From contig JADRCO010000656.1 of NCBI GenBank assembly GCA_021464525.1, forward strand, positions 1 to 28,757: a stretch of 28,757 nt of DNA, given 5' to 3'. The DNA comes from Rhizophagus sp. LPA8_4_AMF. Lineage: Eukaryota; Glomeromycota; Glomeromycetes; Glomerales; Glomeraceae. A program made the translations under genes and the position numbers. Positions 1 to 9,611 of this stretch are shown piece by piece. Below the pieces are notes generated by a model. The model did not search any database and was not told where the DNA came from. It saw only the letters and a program-made list of their open reading frames with translations. Within the stretch, counting starts at the first letter, position 1, and each line of letters opens with the position of its first letter.

Positions 1-233
1 TTGACAGGATCCTTTACTACCTCTTTTGTATCATCTACTACTTTCTTGACAGGATCCTTTACTACCTTTTTGGCATCATCTACTTTATTATCTACTACTT
101 TTTTTATTGGCGTATTGACTTTAACATTTGTTGATACGTCTACTTTTAGTTCTTCTCGTTTAGTATAAAGTGATCTTTTAATAATGTTAAATGAATAAAA
201 ACGACCATCGCGTTTAATACTAGAAGAAAACAT
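1..233 (-). CDS. Repeat protein, probably mitochondrial, 5' part only
   Basis: Read on the minus strand, an ATG at 233-231 opens a frame that stays open for 77 codons to the window edge, so the gene is truncated at its 3' side. The N-terminus (MFSSSIKRDGRFYSFN, then IIKRSLYTKREE) is rich in Arg, Ser and hydroxylated residues with no acidic residue before D9, which fits a mitochondrial presequence; this is inference. The rest is Lys/Val/Asp-rich and repeats the 15-residue motif DPVKKVVDDTKEVVK. At DNA level it is a 45-bp tandem repeat, whose copies begin at 1 and 46. Such repeats would form an amphipathic helix, as in LEA-like or YtxH-like proteins. I do not recognise the gene and assign no function. 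Confidence 0.6.
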   Translation of the reverse strand, partial: MFSSSIKRDGRFYSFNIIKRSLYTKREELKVDVSTNVKVNTPIKKVVDNKVDDAKKVVKDPVKKVVDDTKEVVKDPV

Positions 234-1263
234 ACTCTCAATCTATTTACTTTATCAAGAAAAGAAAACGTCACTAATAATTCCGATTCATTCAAATCAC
301 TGAAATGAATGATAACTAGATGATATTAAAATGAATGTAGAAATGAGAAAGCTAAATAGAAAGAGAGTGAAAAAAAAACCTGTTTGGCAACATAAAAATA
401 AGGATATATAAGATATATTTTTTTTTTTATACATATGGATTTACGTGTTCATACAGATTTGTGTATATTGCTAATCAATTAAGCCAACCATATCTCGTTA
501 ATACTATTGAAGTTTTACAAAAGTTCAACAAAGTTTATCCGGTTAAATCATTTTTTTTTTGAATTTGAAAATTAAAAATTTACACCGAACAAATTAAATT
601 ACAATGAGTATTATTATAAAAATATTTTGATCAAGCAAGCAATCGTGTTTCACCGCAGTAGAACCTAAATTATAGTATCCATAAACAAATGCAGGTTTGT
701 TAGGTTTGTTTAACATTTCATTATGTATTTGTATGTATTGCGACATTTAAGTTGTTTCAAATTTCGAATATCATTAAACTTGTGTACCCAGTTCATTTAA
801 ATTAAAATAAATTTGGTTAGTTATTACCCGAGGGTAATCCGGGAATAAAAATATTAATTTGATTTTTTATTTGTTTAAATAATTCAAGGGTAATTAAAAA
901 ATTACGATATATGATAACATTACCAAAGTGGATAATCAAATAATTATTATAATTACTTTTTTTGTATGGTCACAATTCAAAATATTTTGTTATTAATAAT
1001 AAGAAATATTTCTCGACGTTGCTCTAAATTAATGCTAATAACTAAATAAGGTTAATATTTAGGGGGTTTAATTAAAAAGTTACATTGGGTTTTAAATTTG
1101 ATGAATGGATTATAAAAAGATTCTGCAATTTGTTATATCAAATCTCGTTAAACAGAATAAAAAAAAATATCAAACTAGGTGAAGAAGGAAAAGTATAAGA
1201 ATAGTGTAAGGGTGACATTGGATACAGGGAAATTAAGTAATATATCACAAATTAAAAATTCCT
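234..1263. other. Intergenic, no gene seen
   Basis: AT-rich sequence with short A and T runs and no convincing coding frame on either strand. The only structure I noted is a 7-bp inverted repeat, ATTACCC-GA-GGGTAAT, at 823-838. The promoter of the minus-strand gene starting at 233 should lie in the left part, but I see no recognisable element. Confidence 0.6.
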
Positions 1264-1476
1264 TCAAAAATAACCCCGAATTTTTAATATATAAGATATA
1301 ACAGTAAGAAATATGCCAATCAAAATAAAATTATAATAATTATTTTTCCACATAATTGCATTATTTTTCTTTAAATCTTCAACATTTTTCCTTGTATCCT
1401 TTTTAGAAAAATATTCAAGTTTCTTATCATATTTCGGAGTTATCATTTCTGCTTCAATTACATCACCAACATTCAT
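1264..1476 (-). CDS. Possible small tail-anchored membrane protein (70 aa)
   Basis: A 70-codon frame from ATG at 1476 to a stop at 1264-1266. The first 45 residues are charged (Lys, Glu, Asp) and look like ordinary protein sequence. Residues about 49-65 (NFILIGIFLTVISYILK) form one hydrophobic segment followed by a basic KIRGYF tail. The arrangement, a cytosolic or matrix-facing N-domain plus a C-terminal membrane anchor, suggests a tail-anchored or small mitochondrial/ER membrane protein. I do not recognise a family. Composition is more protein-like than other short ORFs in this AT-rich window, but there is no splice or homology support, so it could be chance. Confidence 0.4.
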   Translation of the reverse strand: MNVGDVIEAEMITPKYDKKLEYFSKKDTRKNVEDLKKNNAIMWKNNYYNFILIGIFLTVISYILKIRGYF

Positions 1477-1767
1477 GTTTGTTATATGTAACTTTTATTT
1501 TAAAAGAGAATTTATAAATCACACGCCTTTCGTAATTTCGAGTTTAAAAAAAATTTTTTTAATTTTTAAATTTCTAAAAGAAAATCAGCATTTTTTATAC
1601 AAACCATACAAACCAAATGTAATGATGATATCATGATTTCTCTAAATTAATGATATAATAATTATGCAATTATCATATGATAAAATATTGCATCAATTTA
1701 AATATGGCGCAGTAACGCCTATCTATACTAATAAAAATTTATATTAAATTTACGCATAATCTCATAA
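1477..1767. other. Intergenic, 3' flank of the antiporter gene
   Basis: AT-rich sequence between the small ORF and the end of the antiporter gene, which is transcribed towards it. No distinct signal was recognised. Confidence 0.5.
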
Positions 1768-4700
1768 TCATACAGATTTTGTTGTGGGCCCCTTTGACGA
1801 GTCATCAGGTGATTTAGGTGATCCCGATGAACCTCCTGTACTATTTGTATTTTTTCTCCTTGGGAAATACCCTCGATTTTGTTCCTGTGGAGGTGTACTA
1901 TGCGATGATGATGGTATGACATGTATATCTTCACCATCATAATTTTCTATAATATAAGAATCCCCTTCATCCCATATTGCATACTTGGAACTATTTGAAC
2001 CTGAACGATCATTAGGATCAATACGTGGTCTTTTAGTAACTTTATCCATTAAATTTTGTGGTATATCAATTCGTAAACGTTGATGTTCACCATTTTCCTC
2101 TTCATTCTCCTCTTTTTGTTCTCTTTTATCCTCAATATTTCCTTGTTCTGGTGAAGTTGAAGTCGTATTACCCTCATTTATTTGTATATTAGGATCTGAT
2201 TCCACTGTAATTATTGTTGTTGCTGAAGATGACATTTCTTCATTTGATGGTGCTGAAGATGCAGTTTTTTCATTAGGTGATGTTGAAGAAGCAGATCCCT
2301 CATTAGGTGGTGTTGGAGCCTTGTCCTTGTCTTTGTCTGTTCTAGGACGGAAAATAAGTTCCGTTCCAAATCCGATTACTGGTAATCGAGATACTTGATT
2401 ACTTATTGTTCCCCCTGTCAATGATCGAGTGTTAAGAGTGTTTATTCTAAAATAAAAAAAAAATTAGATTTTTTGAAAATTTTTTATTTTGAGTATTACA
2501 ATTTACAAGTCGAATTACAATCGAATATCTAACAACAAAATTACCTCTTTGAAATCTTGACCAAAGCTAAAAAAAAAAAATTGTATAATGTTTTAACACA
2601 ATTGATAATACGAAACAATAATACGAAAAAAATAAAAAATTTTTGATTTCACTTACGAATTGTAACTCCATGGACTAATATAGAACTCATAACCAAAAAA
2701 TAAACAACTATAAAATAAATTAAAATAATGTATTGAGTGATTAAAGGTATGGAATGTTATTTGTAAACTGACCGAATTAAAAAGATTACCTGGTTCAACA
2801 TCCTTATATAAAGTACTCGTATCACTTACACGTCGTTTAATTAAACACATATAGTAAATTGCGCCAATTCCTATAGGTAAAGGTTTAGAATATTGAATAT
2901 TATATATTGAACATGGTGACAGTTATGGTGACGAGGAGATGAGAAAAATAATCACGTGACTTAAACTAACCAATTGGTCCAAACCATCCCGTAAATGCCG
3001 CTATTTTTGATTTGAAGTTAAAAAAATTAGTGTATTATCGTGATATAATTTACGCAATATTCTATTTAACATATCAAGAGTTTCGTTCAAACAATTGTAA
3101 AATCTTACCTTCACGATAAGTTTTTATCGCGGGAATGAATTTCATTAATGCCAAGACAACCGGAAGACGGCGCAATAATAAAATCAACACAGCACAAACA
3201 ATTAATCTCCAGACTGTAATTTCGGTAGTAACATCTTGGAGGGATGACCAAGGAATAGTAGAACCAACATATACCTTATGAAAGGTAAACATATTAAAGT
3301 AAGTAAAAAATCGTTTAACGAATTCCAATAATGAATAATAGAAGTAGAAGTAAAAGTTGAAAGTACATACAAAAACCGCAAGATTGAGAAGCATATCAAT
3401 AACTTCCTGTAAGTGAGCCTCCTCAGTCTCTTTACGAAACCAATCACTTGTTTCATAAATCATTAAATTTATTATCATTAAGTTACTAGGAAAGCATATG
3501 ACAATATATTATTATACTTACTCCCACGTGAATGATGTACCAGCAATAAAACAAGCAAATAGGTCATTGCTACCAATAATAGACACAACTCCCATCAAGA
3601 ATAACTTGTTTTTATTTTTTTTTTAAAAAAAAACAAAAATAAAATAAAAAAATGTTAAATGTAAATATAAAAAAAATCAATCATTTAAACCATAAAAAAA
3701 AATAAGAGTAACAACTCACAGCTAATGCGATTGCAAATACAAGAAAAGATTCTTTATCAATCAATCGACTAAATAATTAATCAAATACGTTAATACGTAA
3801 GCTTTGTAAAAAAATGAATTGAAAAATTCTTAATACAAACTTTCTCTCGGCAAGTTTCAATAATTTTCTTGCGACATAACCTACAACAATTCCTATCATA
3901 CAACTTAATGCAACTTGATAAAGCCAGGCAAACAAGAACCATTTTCCAATGGCTGTACCAACTGAAGCTTCTTCCATAAGATATATCGAAAGGAATAAAA
4001 ATGGATACGCGAGACCATCATTTGAGGCACTATATAACTTAATGTGTTAATTTAAACCCATAGAAATTTATTTTCATAGACGCATCAATTACCTCTCAGC
4101 GGACAGCAAATTGCGCACATGAGGTGGCACGTGCTTTTCTGCGAAACGACCTTTGACTACGGAATTAGCCAAAATTGGGTCGGTTGGAGTTACACAAGCT
4201 GCTATTGCCAAACCTTCAAGCTATCAAAATCGTATTAAATAAATTTTTTAAATAACAGATTTTGATTAAATACATAACTTACCAAACTTATTTTTGGAAT
4301 TATCCACCAAATTATTAGTCCACTGACAGCCCACATATATGTCATCACTGGCAAGAGCAAAATAAGTAGTGATTTCCACTCTTTGACAAGATATGCTCTA
4401 CATAAAATTAAAATTTAGAAAAAACAAATCACAATTTCACAAAAGATTGATGAGAAAACTTACTTTGGTAATGCGACTCCAGAACACATAACCTATAATA
4501 AAGTATAATTCAAGGTTAGAAAAGAACAATAATTCGATGACTACGATGAAGACGACGATGATGATGATGATGATGATGAAATAAAATCAATTACATACTT
4601 GAATAACAATAACAATACGCGTAAATTCAAAAGTAATATCATCTTTTGGGCCCCAATGAAAAGGATCAAGTAATCCTAAAGCTATTGGACCGAGTATTAT

Positions 4701-5105
4701 ACCCACTATCACAGACACAACTATTAAAATCATAAAAATTATTAATGAACGCGATTTTTTGGTACTAACAAAAAAGGAAAGATCTACTCTAGATTACAGA
4801 CGTGTAACGATCATTTTGTATTTTGTTTTAAATAAGGCCGTTCCAAACATATCGTCTCTCTTTATATTTTGACAAATGATCATAACCGAAAATTCTGATT
4901 TTCCGTTTGATTTAACCCTCATCTCAAATCAGAGAGACGTTAGAAAGTTATTGGAACGGCCTAATCATGAATATGTATACTTACGAGCTTCCGATAAATA
5001 TAAACGTTCTTTAACAAAAAATGATACAAGACCGAATAGAATTATAAAACCCCCAAGAACAGAAGTCACAATTGATACTTCTTCAATATGTAATAAAGAA
5101 CTCAT
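1768..5105 (-). CDS. Alkali cation (Na+/K+)/H+ antiporter, NHA1/Sod2 type, 15 exons
   Basis: Fungal plasma-membrane antiporters of this family export Na+/K+ in exchange for protons. Exons in transcript order: 5105-4985, 4720-4599, 4492-4464, 4397-4283, 4220-4093, 4029-3841, 3768-3720, 3604-3522, 3446-3371, 3274-3109, 3000-2971, 2870-2790, 2707-2657, 2566-2545, 2446-1768. They sum to 1941 nt, giving 646 aa. All introns obey GT-AG and all phases join. Family hallmarks: [10 protein letters not shown] (31-40), [15 protein letters not shown] in exon 2, the TPTDP motif with D143 in exon 5, SASNDG with the N175-D176 pair, [15 protein letters not shown] in exon 9, and [12 protein letters not shown] in exon 10. 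About residues 8-415 form the multi-helix transporter core; 422-646 is a hydrophilic Ser/Pro/Glu-rich tail, shorter than in yeast Nha1. Exons of 22, 29 and 30 nt are notable. Transport specificity cannot be read from sequence alone. Confidence 0.93.
4493..4598 (-). repeat. Antiporter intron 2 with (GAT)n microsatellite
   Basis: The intron between exons 2 and 3 of the antiporter gene contains a run of about ten GAT/GAC-like triplets at roughly 4546-4579 on the plus strand. It is intronic, so length changes would not affect the protein. Confidence 0.7.
4835..4962. mobile_element. MITE-like element in antiporter intron 1
   Basis: The left end starts AGGCCGTTCCAA at 4835-4846 and the right end finishes TTGGAACGGCCT at 4951-4962, a perfect 12-bp inverted repeat at the tips. 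The similarity continues inwards to a second shared block, CGTCTCTCT at 4853-4861 against AGAGAGACG at 4931-4939. The arms are thus about 27 and 32 nt, around a core of about 70 bp. No coding capacity and no clear target-site duplication was seen. It lies wholly inside intron 1 (4984-4721), which at 264 nt is clearly longer than the other introns of this gene, as expected for an insertion. Confidence 0.65.
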
Positions 5106-6271
5106 TACTTTTTACTTTGTTCGTAATGAAAAAATAAAGTTTTTATTTTAAATAAAAAAATTCCAGAAAAGTTCAAAATTGCAATTGCAATAAAGTATAG
5201 GAGTGAGCCCAAAGAACAGTCCAATATCTGGATACATATAAAGTTAACCTTATAATATTTCCGTAAAAAAAAAAAACCTTTTTTTGAAAAAATTTTATAA
5301 ATTTTTGGGAAGGGAGGTCGATGTTATATAAGTACACTTAATGATTTTTAAACAATACAATTATTTAAGTTTTTATATTTGTAAAATATTTTAAAATCAT
5401 ATTGTAATAACGCCGTAAACACTTTCGTAGAAAAAAAACACGTGATATAATGAAATCTAAGATAACAACTTTACCAATAAAAGTAAAGATGCTCAGCAAT
5501 AAACGCCTATCAACCTTAAATGTCAATTGACACATACAATTTATCATTTTTTATCTTTTAAAAAGCACCTTCCTATTAACCATAACTTTCGATCTTTAAA
5601 ATTTTGTGAAGCAGAGAAGTAAAAATGATTAATGGATTAAAAAAGTTTTTTTTTTTTTTAATAAAAAAGGGATTTTTATTCGCGCGTAAGCGCAGCAGTT
5701 ATGCAGCACCTATTAGGCTGATTACTGATCGTCCGTATCGTCCGTATAAAATAGATAATTACCCAATAAAGAAAATTAGCATTCGCCATAGATTTTTCTA
5801 TTTTACTATTTTTTTCAAAGGTTTTTTTATAATCAATTAATCATGACGATCAAAAGCACTTATCATTCGGATCTTTGAGGATACCTTGCTTAATATTAGC
5901 GCCCATTCTGCAAGATTAAGTCACCCCGATTACTTAATTTGGATAATTCATGTAATTTTATTTTAAAAATAAAATTTTAGTCTCACTATTAACCATGAAC
6001 ATTGACAATACAAAAGTTGACTCTTCTATGCTCATTAATAAAAAGGAAGTACGGGAATTAATTTGACCGTCTTTAGAAATTATTCGCTTTTTTAAGGTCT
6101 AAATAAACAAGATCAAATGCATGTGTAATCACAACTTAAACTCTTATCTGCGATAATTATTTTACAAAGTATCTTTTGTAAATATTTGTACGAATTCTTT
6201 CCAGAATATTACATAAAGCATTTTTAGATATACGAATAACGCGGCTCATAACCATTTTAAGAAATAAAAAA

Positions 6272-6280
6272 ATCTGATAA
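6272..6280 (+). promoter_or_regulatory. Candidate iron-GATA box ATCTGATAA
   Basis: An exact match to ATCWGATAA, the site bound by fungal iron-responsive GATA repressors (SreA, Urbs1, Fep1 class), 390 nt before the siderophore synthetase ATG. The family knowledge is established; the role here is inferred from motif and position. Confidence 0.5.
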
Positions 6281-6386
6281 TGTTAATCATGTGGTGTTTT
6301 TTTTATAACGGATCAACCCGTTTATTTATTTCCTTCAAAAAAAGAAATATTGTGGAAGATGAATATTTGAAAATCATATTAATTTA

Positions 6387-6403
6387 ATCAGATAATCAGA
6401 TAA
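6387..6403 (+). promoter_or_regulatory. Tandem candidate iron-GATA boxes
   Basis: Two exact ATCAGATAA sites overlap by a single A (6387-6395 and 6395-6403), giving an 8-bp spacing on the same face-and-strand orientation, 267 nt upstream of the synthetase ATG. Paired sites of this type are typical of genes repressed by iron-sensing GATA factors in other fungi. Binding in this organism is inferred. Confidence 0.55.
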
Positions 6404-6669
6404 AAATTTAAAAAACGGCAAAAAAAAGAAAAAATCTACTTCTTGTAATTATAAATTGAATGAATTAATCGAAATGATTAAATTAAATGGGATGAAATAT
6501 TTTCCGAATGTCATTCTTGTATGCTCCCCTATTCATTTTTTTTTTTTTTTTTTTTGATGATCAAATATCAATTATAAGTATAATTATTCTCGAATTCAGA
6601 ATGAAAGACTTGCGAAAATTCTTCGTTCTTGTTCTGACTTTTTAAAAAAAATTTCTTCACCTTATTATA

Positions 6670-8834
6670 ATGGATTTTAATCAACGAGCGAATTTTGCTA
6701 CGGCTTCACGTTTATTAGCAAGTATAATAAATGAAGAAATCGTAGACACCGTATTTCTATCAAATAACAATATACCAAAAAATGATTTCAAACAAATTAA
6801 AACACCCGGTGGAATGATTTTTGTTTTACCAAATTTCAAAAGAACAAATTTTAATTATGAGAATTATATTATTTCAGTTCAAACTTTATATAAACCCATG
6901 ACATCATCTACTCAACATTTTGATAAAGTTGAATTCGTTGATCCTTGGGACATGATTTTTCCTATTGGTAAAATCAAAATTAAAGAAAATTTATCATTCC
7001 AAAATAGTGATGTTGAATCGTCAATGAATTTCATTTTTTCATCTTATGATTCAATTGAAGAAATTTCTGCTGTTGAATTGATGAGAATATTTGGAGTTTG
7101 GATGAAGTTGGAAAATGATATTTCCAAACAACTTATCGCGGAAATTGATAGTTCTGTTCAATATCAAGGTAAACACTTGTAATATTGTTCGATCTTTCAT
7201 ATTTATCAATTTAAACTTTTCTTCTTACCTTTTTTTTTCTTTCCGATTAGAGATTACATATAAAAATTATAAACATCAACTTTCTTTGAACTTCTCATCA
7301 AGTGTTGAATGGGAACAAAGTTTACTTGAAGGTCATGCATTTCATCCGGTAATTAAACTTTTAAAACTTCTTGGTCACGCGATACTTTAACATTTTATTC
7401 TAACATCATCATTTTGTCGCGATAAGATGCATAAAGCGCGTCATGCAATATCGCCAATTCAAGAAATTTTGCCAGGATCATATGATTTCATGAATCCATT
7501 AATTCGTTTTGTTGAAGTTCCACTTGACAAAATGGTGATTCGAGGTCCATTTGAAGAAAACATTGAAAAAATCACGAAATTGATGGAATCCCCACCACCT
7601 TCATCAAAAAATACAATTTTAATTCCAGTACATGAATTACAAATTCCAAATATTGAATCAAAATTTCCATTTGCTAACATTTTACCAAAAAAATATTCTA
7701 TTAAAGCAAAAAGTCAAGCATCACTTAGAACTGTTGTTATACCAGAATTAAATGATATAGCAATGAAGCTTCCATTGGGAATAAAAGTTACATCAGCATT
7801 GCGTACTGTTACGCCTTGGACAACTCATTCTGGAACAGCACTTGGAAATATTATTGATAAACTTGAAATTGATCGCAATTTATTAAAAGTTTGTAAAGAA
7901 TTTGCTGGTGTTTATCCTATAGAAAAAGATTTTGACATAGCTAAACATCTAACTTGTTTAATACGTGAAGATTTTAATGAATTGAATTCTGATAGTGAAC
8001 GTGTTATTATATGTGCTGCATTAGTTGAAAGAGATGAATTTGATAAAAGTGTAGTGGAAAAGGTTTGGAATTTAGATACTGAACAAAAACGAATTGATTT
8101 TTTTGATAGGTAAGTAATTAATTTCTAATATAAAAAAGAAGTGATATTTTATGTTTAACTTAATTTATTATAGATTCGTTTCGATTTTGTTTAAAGCATT
8201 CCTTCCACCAGTCTTTGTTAATGGATTTTCATTTGAAGCTCATCTACAAAATGTTTTAGCAAGATTTGATTCAAAAAGTGGAGAACTTGTTGGATTTGTT
8301 GTTAGAGATTTTGGTGGTATTAAACATCATCAGGATACACTTTTTGAAAGTATAGGAGAAAGAGTTGACGTATTAGAAGATAGTTTTACTGAAGCAAAAA
8401 ATTTCCCAGAGGTATGGCATATTACGATGTTACAAATATTTTTTTATGATTATTTACATTATCTCCCCTGTTTAATAGGTTTATAAAATTTTGTATCATA
8501 CATTGATACTAAGTAATGTTCACCGTTTTGCTCGTGCATTACATCTTCATTATAATGGTATTGGTTGGGATATCGTTAGAAAACATTTCAAACAAATAGT
8601 TCCACGTGATCATTTATTATATAAAACATTTCTTGAACAAGATCAATTTAATTATAAATGTTTTATGGAAATGAAATGTGATGGATTATATAGAGATGTA
8701 AGTATAAGATAAATAAGAAACAAAAATTAATATGATGTTATTTTAATCTACTATATATATATATATTTTTGTAGTATCTATATGTACGAAAACCAAATTT
8801 GATGATATACAAAGGAGAAAGACCATTAAATTGA
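6670..8834 (+). CDS. NIS siderophore synthetase (IucA/IucC family), 6 exons
   Basis: NRPS-independent siderophore synthetases adenylate a citrate-type carboxylate with ATP and condense it with an amine. Exons: 6670-7168, 7251-7348, 7427-8109, 8174-8411, 8479-8697, 8775-8834; total 1797 nt, 598 aa, the usual family length, all junctions GT-AG and in phase. Family motifs: GHAFHPMHKAR at 194-204 (family GHxxHPxxKxR, ATP site), KVTSALRTV at 319-327, FEAHLQN at 447-453 (family EAHxQN), and GFVVRDFGGIK at 467-477; the FhuF-like C-terminal half follows. The position-451 Leu replaces the more common Gly. In Mucoromycota the related enzyme Rfs makes rhizoferrin, and a rhizoferrin diamide (glomuferrin) is reported from AM fungi, so a similar product is plausible but not shown. 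No signal peptide; cytosolic. The start follows a CT-rich leader. Confidence 0.92.
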
Positions 8835-8852
8835 ATTGAATTGAATTGAATT
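8828..8852. repeat. (GAATT)n microsatellite over the synthetase stop
   Basis: Four to five copies of GAATT/TTGAA run from the end of the last exon into the 3' flank. The stop codon TGA (8832-8834) is itself part of the repeat, so copy-number changes would shift only untranslated sequence. Confidence 0.6.
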
Positions 8853-9305
8853 AATTATTATTGTTAATTATATTTATATATCTATCATCAGTAAAAAAAA
8901 AAATATAGTTTGCACATTTTGCATAATTATGTCTTAACGAAGCAGTTCCTCATTAAAAGTAATTGAATTCCAATTGAATTCCAATTCTTTTCTTCTTTAA
9001 TTGAATAAAATGATAAAAAGTTTATTACGCACTTTTTAAAATATTATTTATATACAAAAATAAAAATTTTGTAAATAACTGCAATTCTCAAAATTTATTT
9101 GATGCACAAAAAAAAAACAATAATTTTTTTTTTACAATACTATCAAAGTATTATTATATTACTATATATAGGGAATTTGGACATTTTTTTTGATAATGGA
9201 TAATACATCAAACGTGGTTCTCCTTTTGATGATGATGATATATCCAATCTATTTCCTTTTTTAAAAAATCTATATTTCTCTTTTGATGATCGGAAGATCT
9301 ATTTT
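8835..9305. other. 3' flank of the synthetase gene
   Basis: AT-rich non-coding sequence. It holds a short direct/inverted repeat of AATTGAATTCC near 8961-8986 and a (GAT)3 near 9228-9240. I see no gene. Confidence 0.5.
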
Positions 9306-9314
9306 TCCTTCTTC

Positions 9315-9605
9315 ATCGTGAGTTGTGTTTGTTCTCGTGTGTCTTTCCTCGGGTGTCTTTCCTCGTGTGTTGTGTTTGTTCTTGTGTGTCTTTCCTCGTG
9401 TGTCTTTCCTCGTGTGTCTTTCCTCGTGTGTCTTTCCTCGTGTGTCTGTTCTCGTATGCCTTTCATCTCTTTTACCTCCCACCTCCCACACCTCATGTCT
9501 CACGCACATCCCACACCTCACACTTCACATACTTCACACCTCACATTCACACCTCACATTCACATCTCACATTCACATCTCACACTCATACTTCACACAC
9601 CTCAT
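9315..9605. repeat. Pyrimidine-rich minisatellites (14-bp and 13-bp units)
   Basis: The left block, about 9325-9452, repeats GTGTGTCTTTCCTC (14 bp) with variants carrying TTGTTC. The right block, about 9480-9605, repeats CACACCTCACATT and CACATCTCACATT. The plus strand is nearly purine-free over long stretches except for G in GTGTG and A in CACA. The array lies between the converging ends of the synthetase and F-box genes and abuts the F-box stop codon at 9612. Because 14 is not a multiple of 3 and the unit has no stops, several frames stay open on both strands; none is a credible gene. Confidence 0.85.
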
Positions 9606-9611
9606 CATAAC

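Larger units (their letters stand above)
5106..6669. other. Divergent intergenic region between antiporter and siderophore synthetase
   Basis: About 1.56 kb separates the two divergent start codons and should hold both promoters. Contents I can point to: candidate GATA-factor boxes at 6272-6280 and 6387-6403, a pair of GATAA cores in opposite orientation at 6144-6156, and a run of 20 T at 6536-6555, about 115 nt before the synthetase ATG, which may exclude nucleosomes. Short ORFs here (5365-5547 minus, 5625-5840 plus, 5995-6066 plus) are not supported as genes. Confidence 0.6.

Noticed and set aside
1728..1940. Minus-strand ORF of 70 aa
   Set aside because: A shadow frame of the last antiporter exon.
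4876..5151. Plus-strand ORF of 91 aa
   Set aside because: It is antisense to antiporter exon 1 and to the MITE in intron 1; the minus-strand reading has splice and family support.
5625..5840. 71-aa plus-strand ORF upstream of the synthetase
   Set aside because: Both ends are Phe/Lys/Ile low complexity; only a short middle looks coding, with no family and no splice evidence.
5995..6066. 23-codon ORF beginning MNIDNTKVDSSML
   Set aside because: It reads like protein, but it is too short and isolated to support; no join to a neighbouring exon was found.
7459..7680. Minus-strand ORF of 73 aa
   Set aside because: A shadow of synthetase exon 3.
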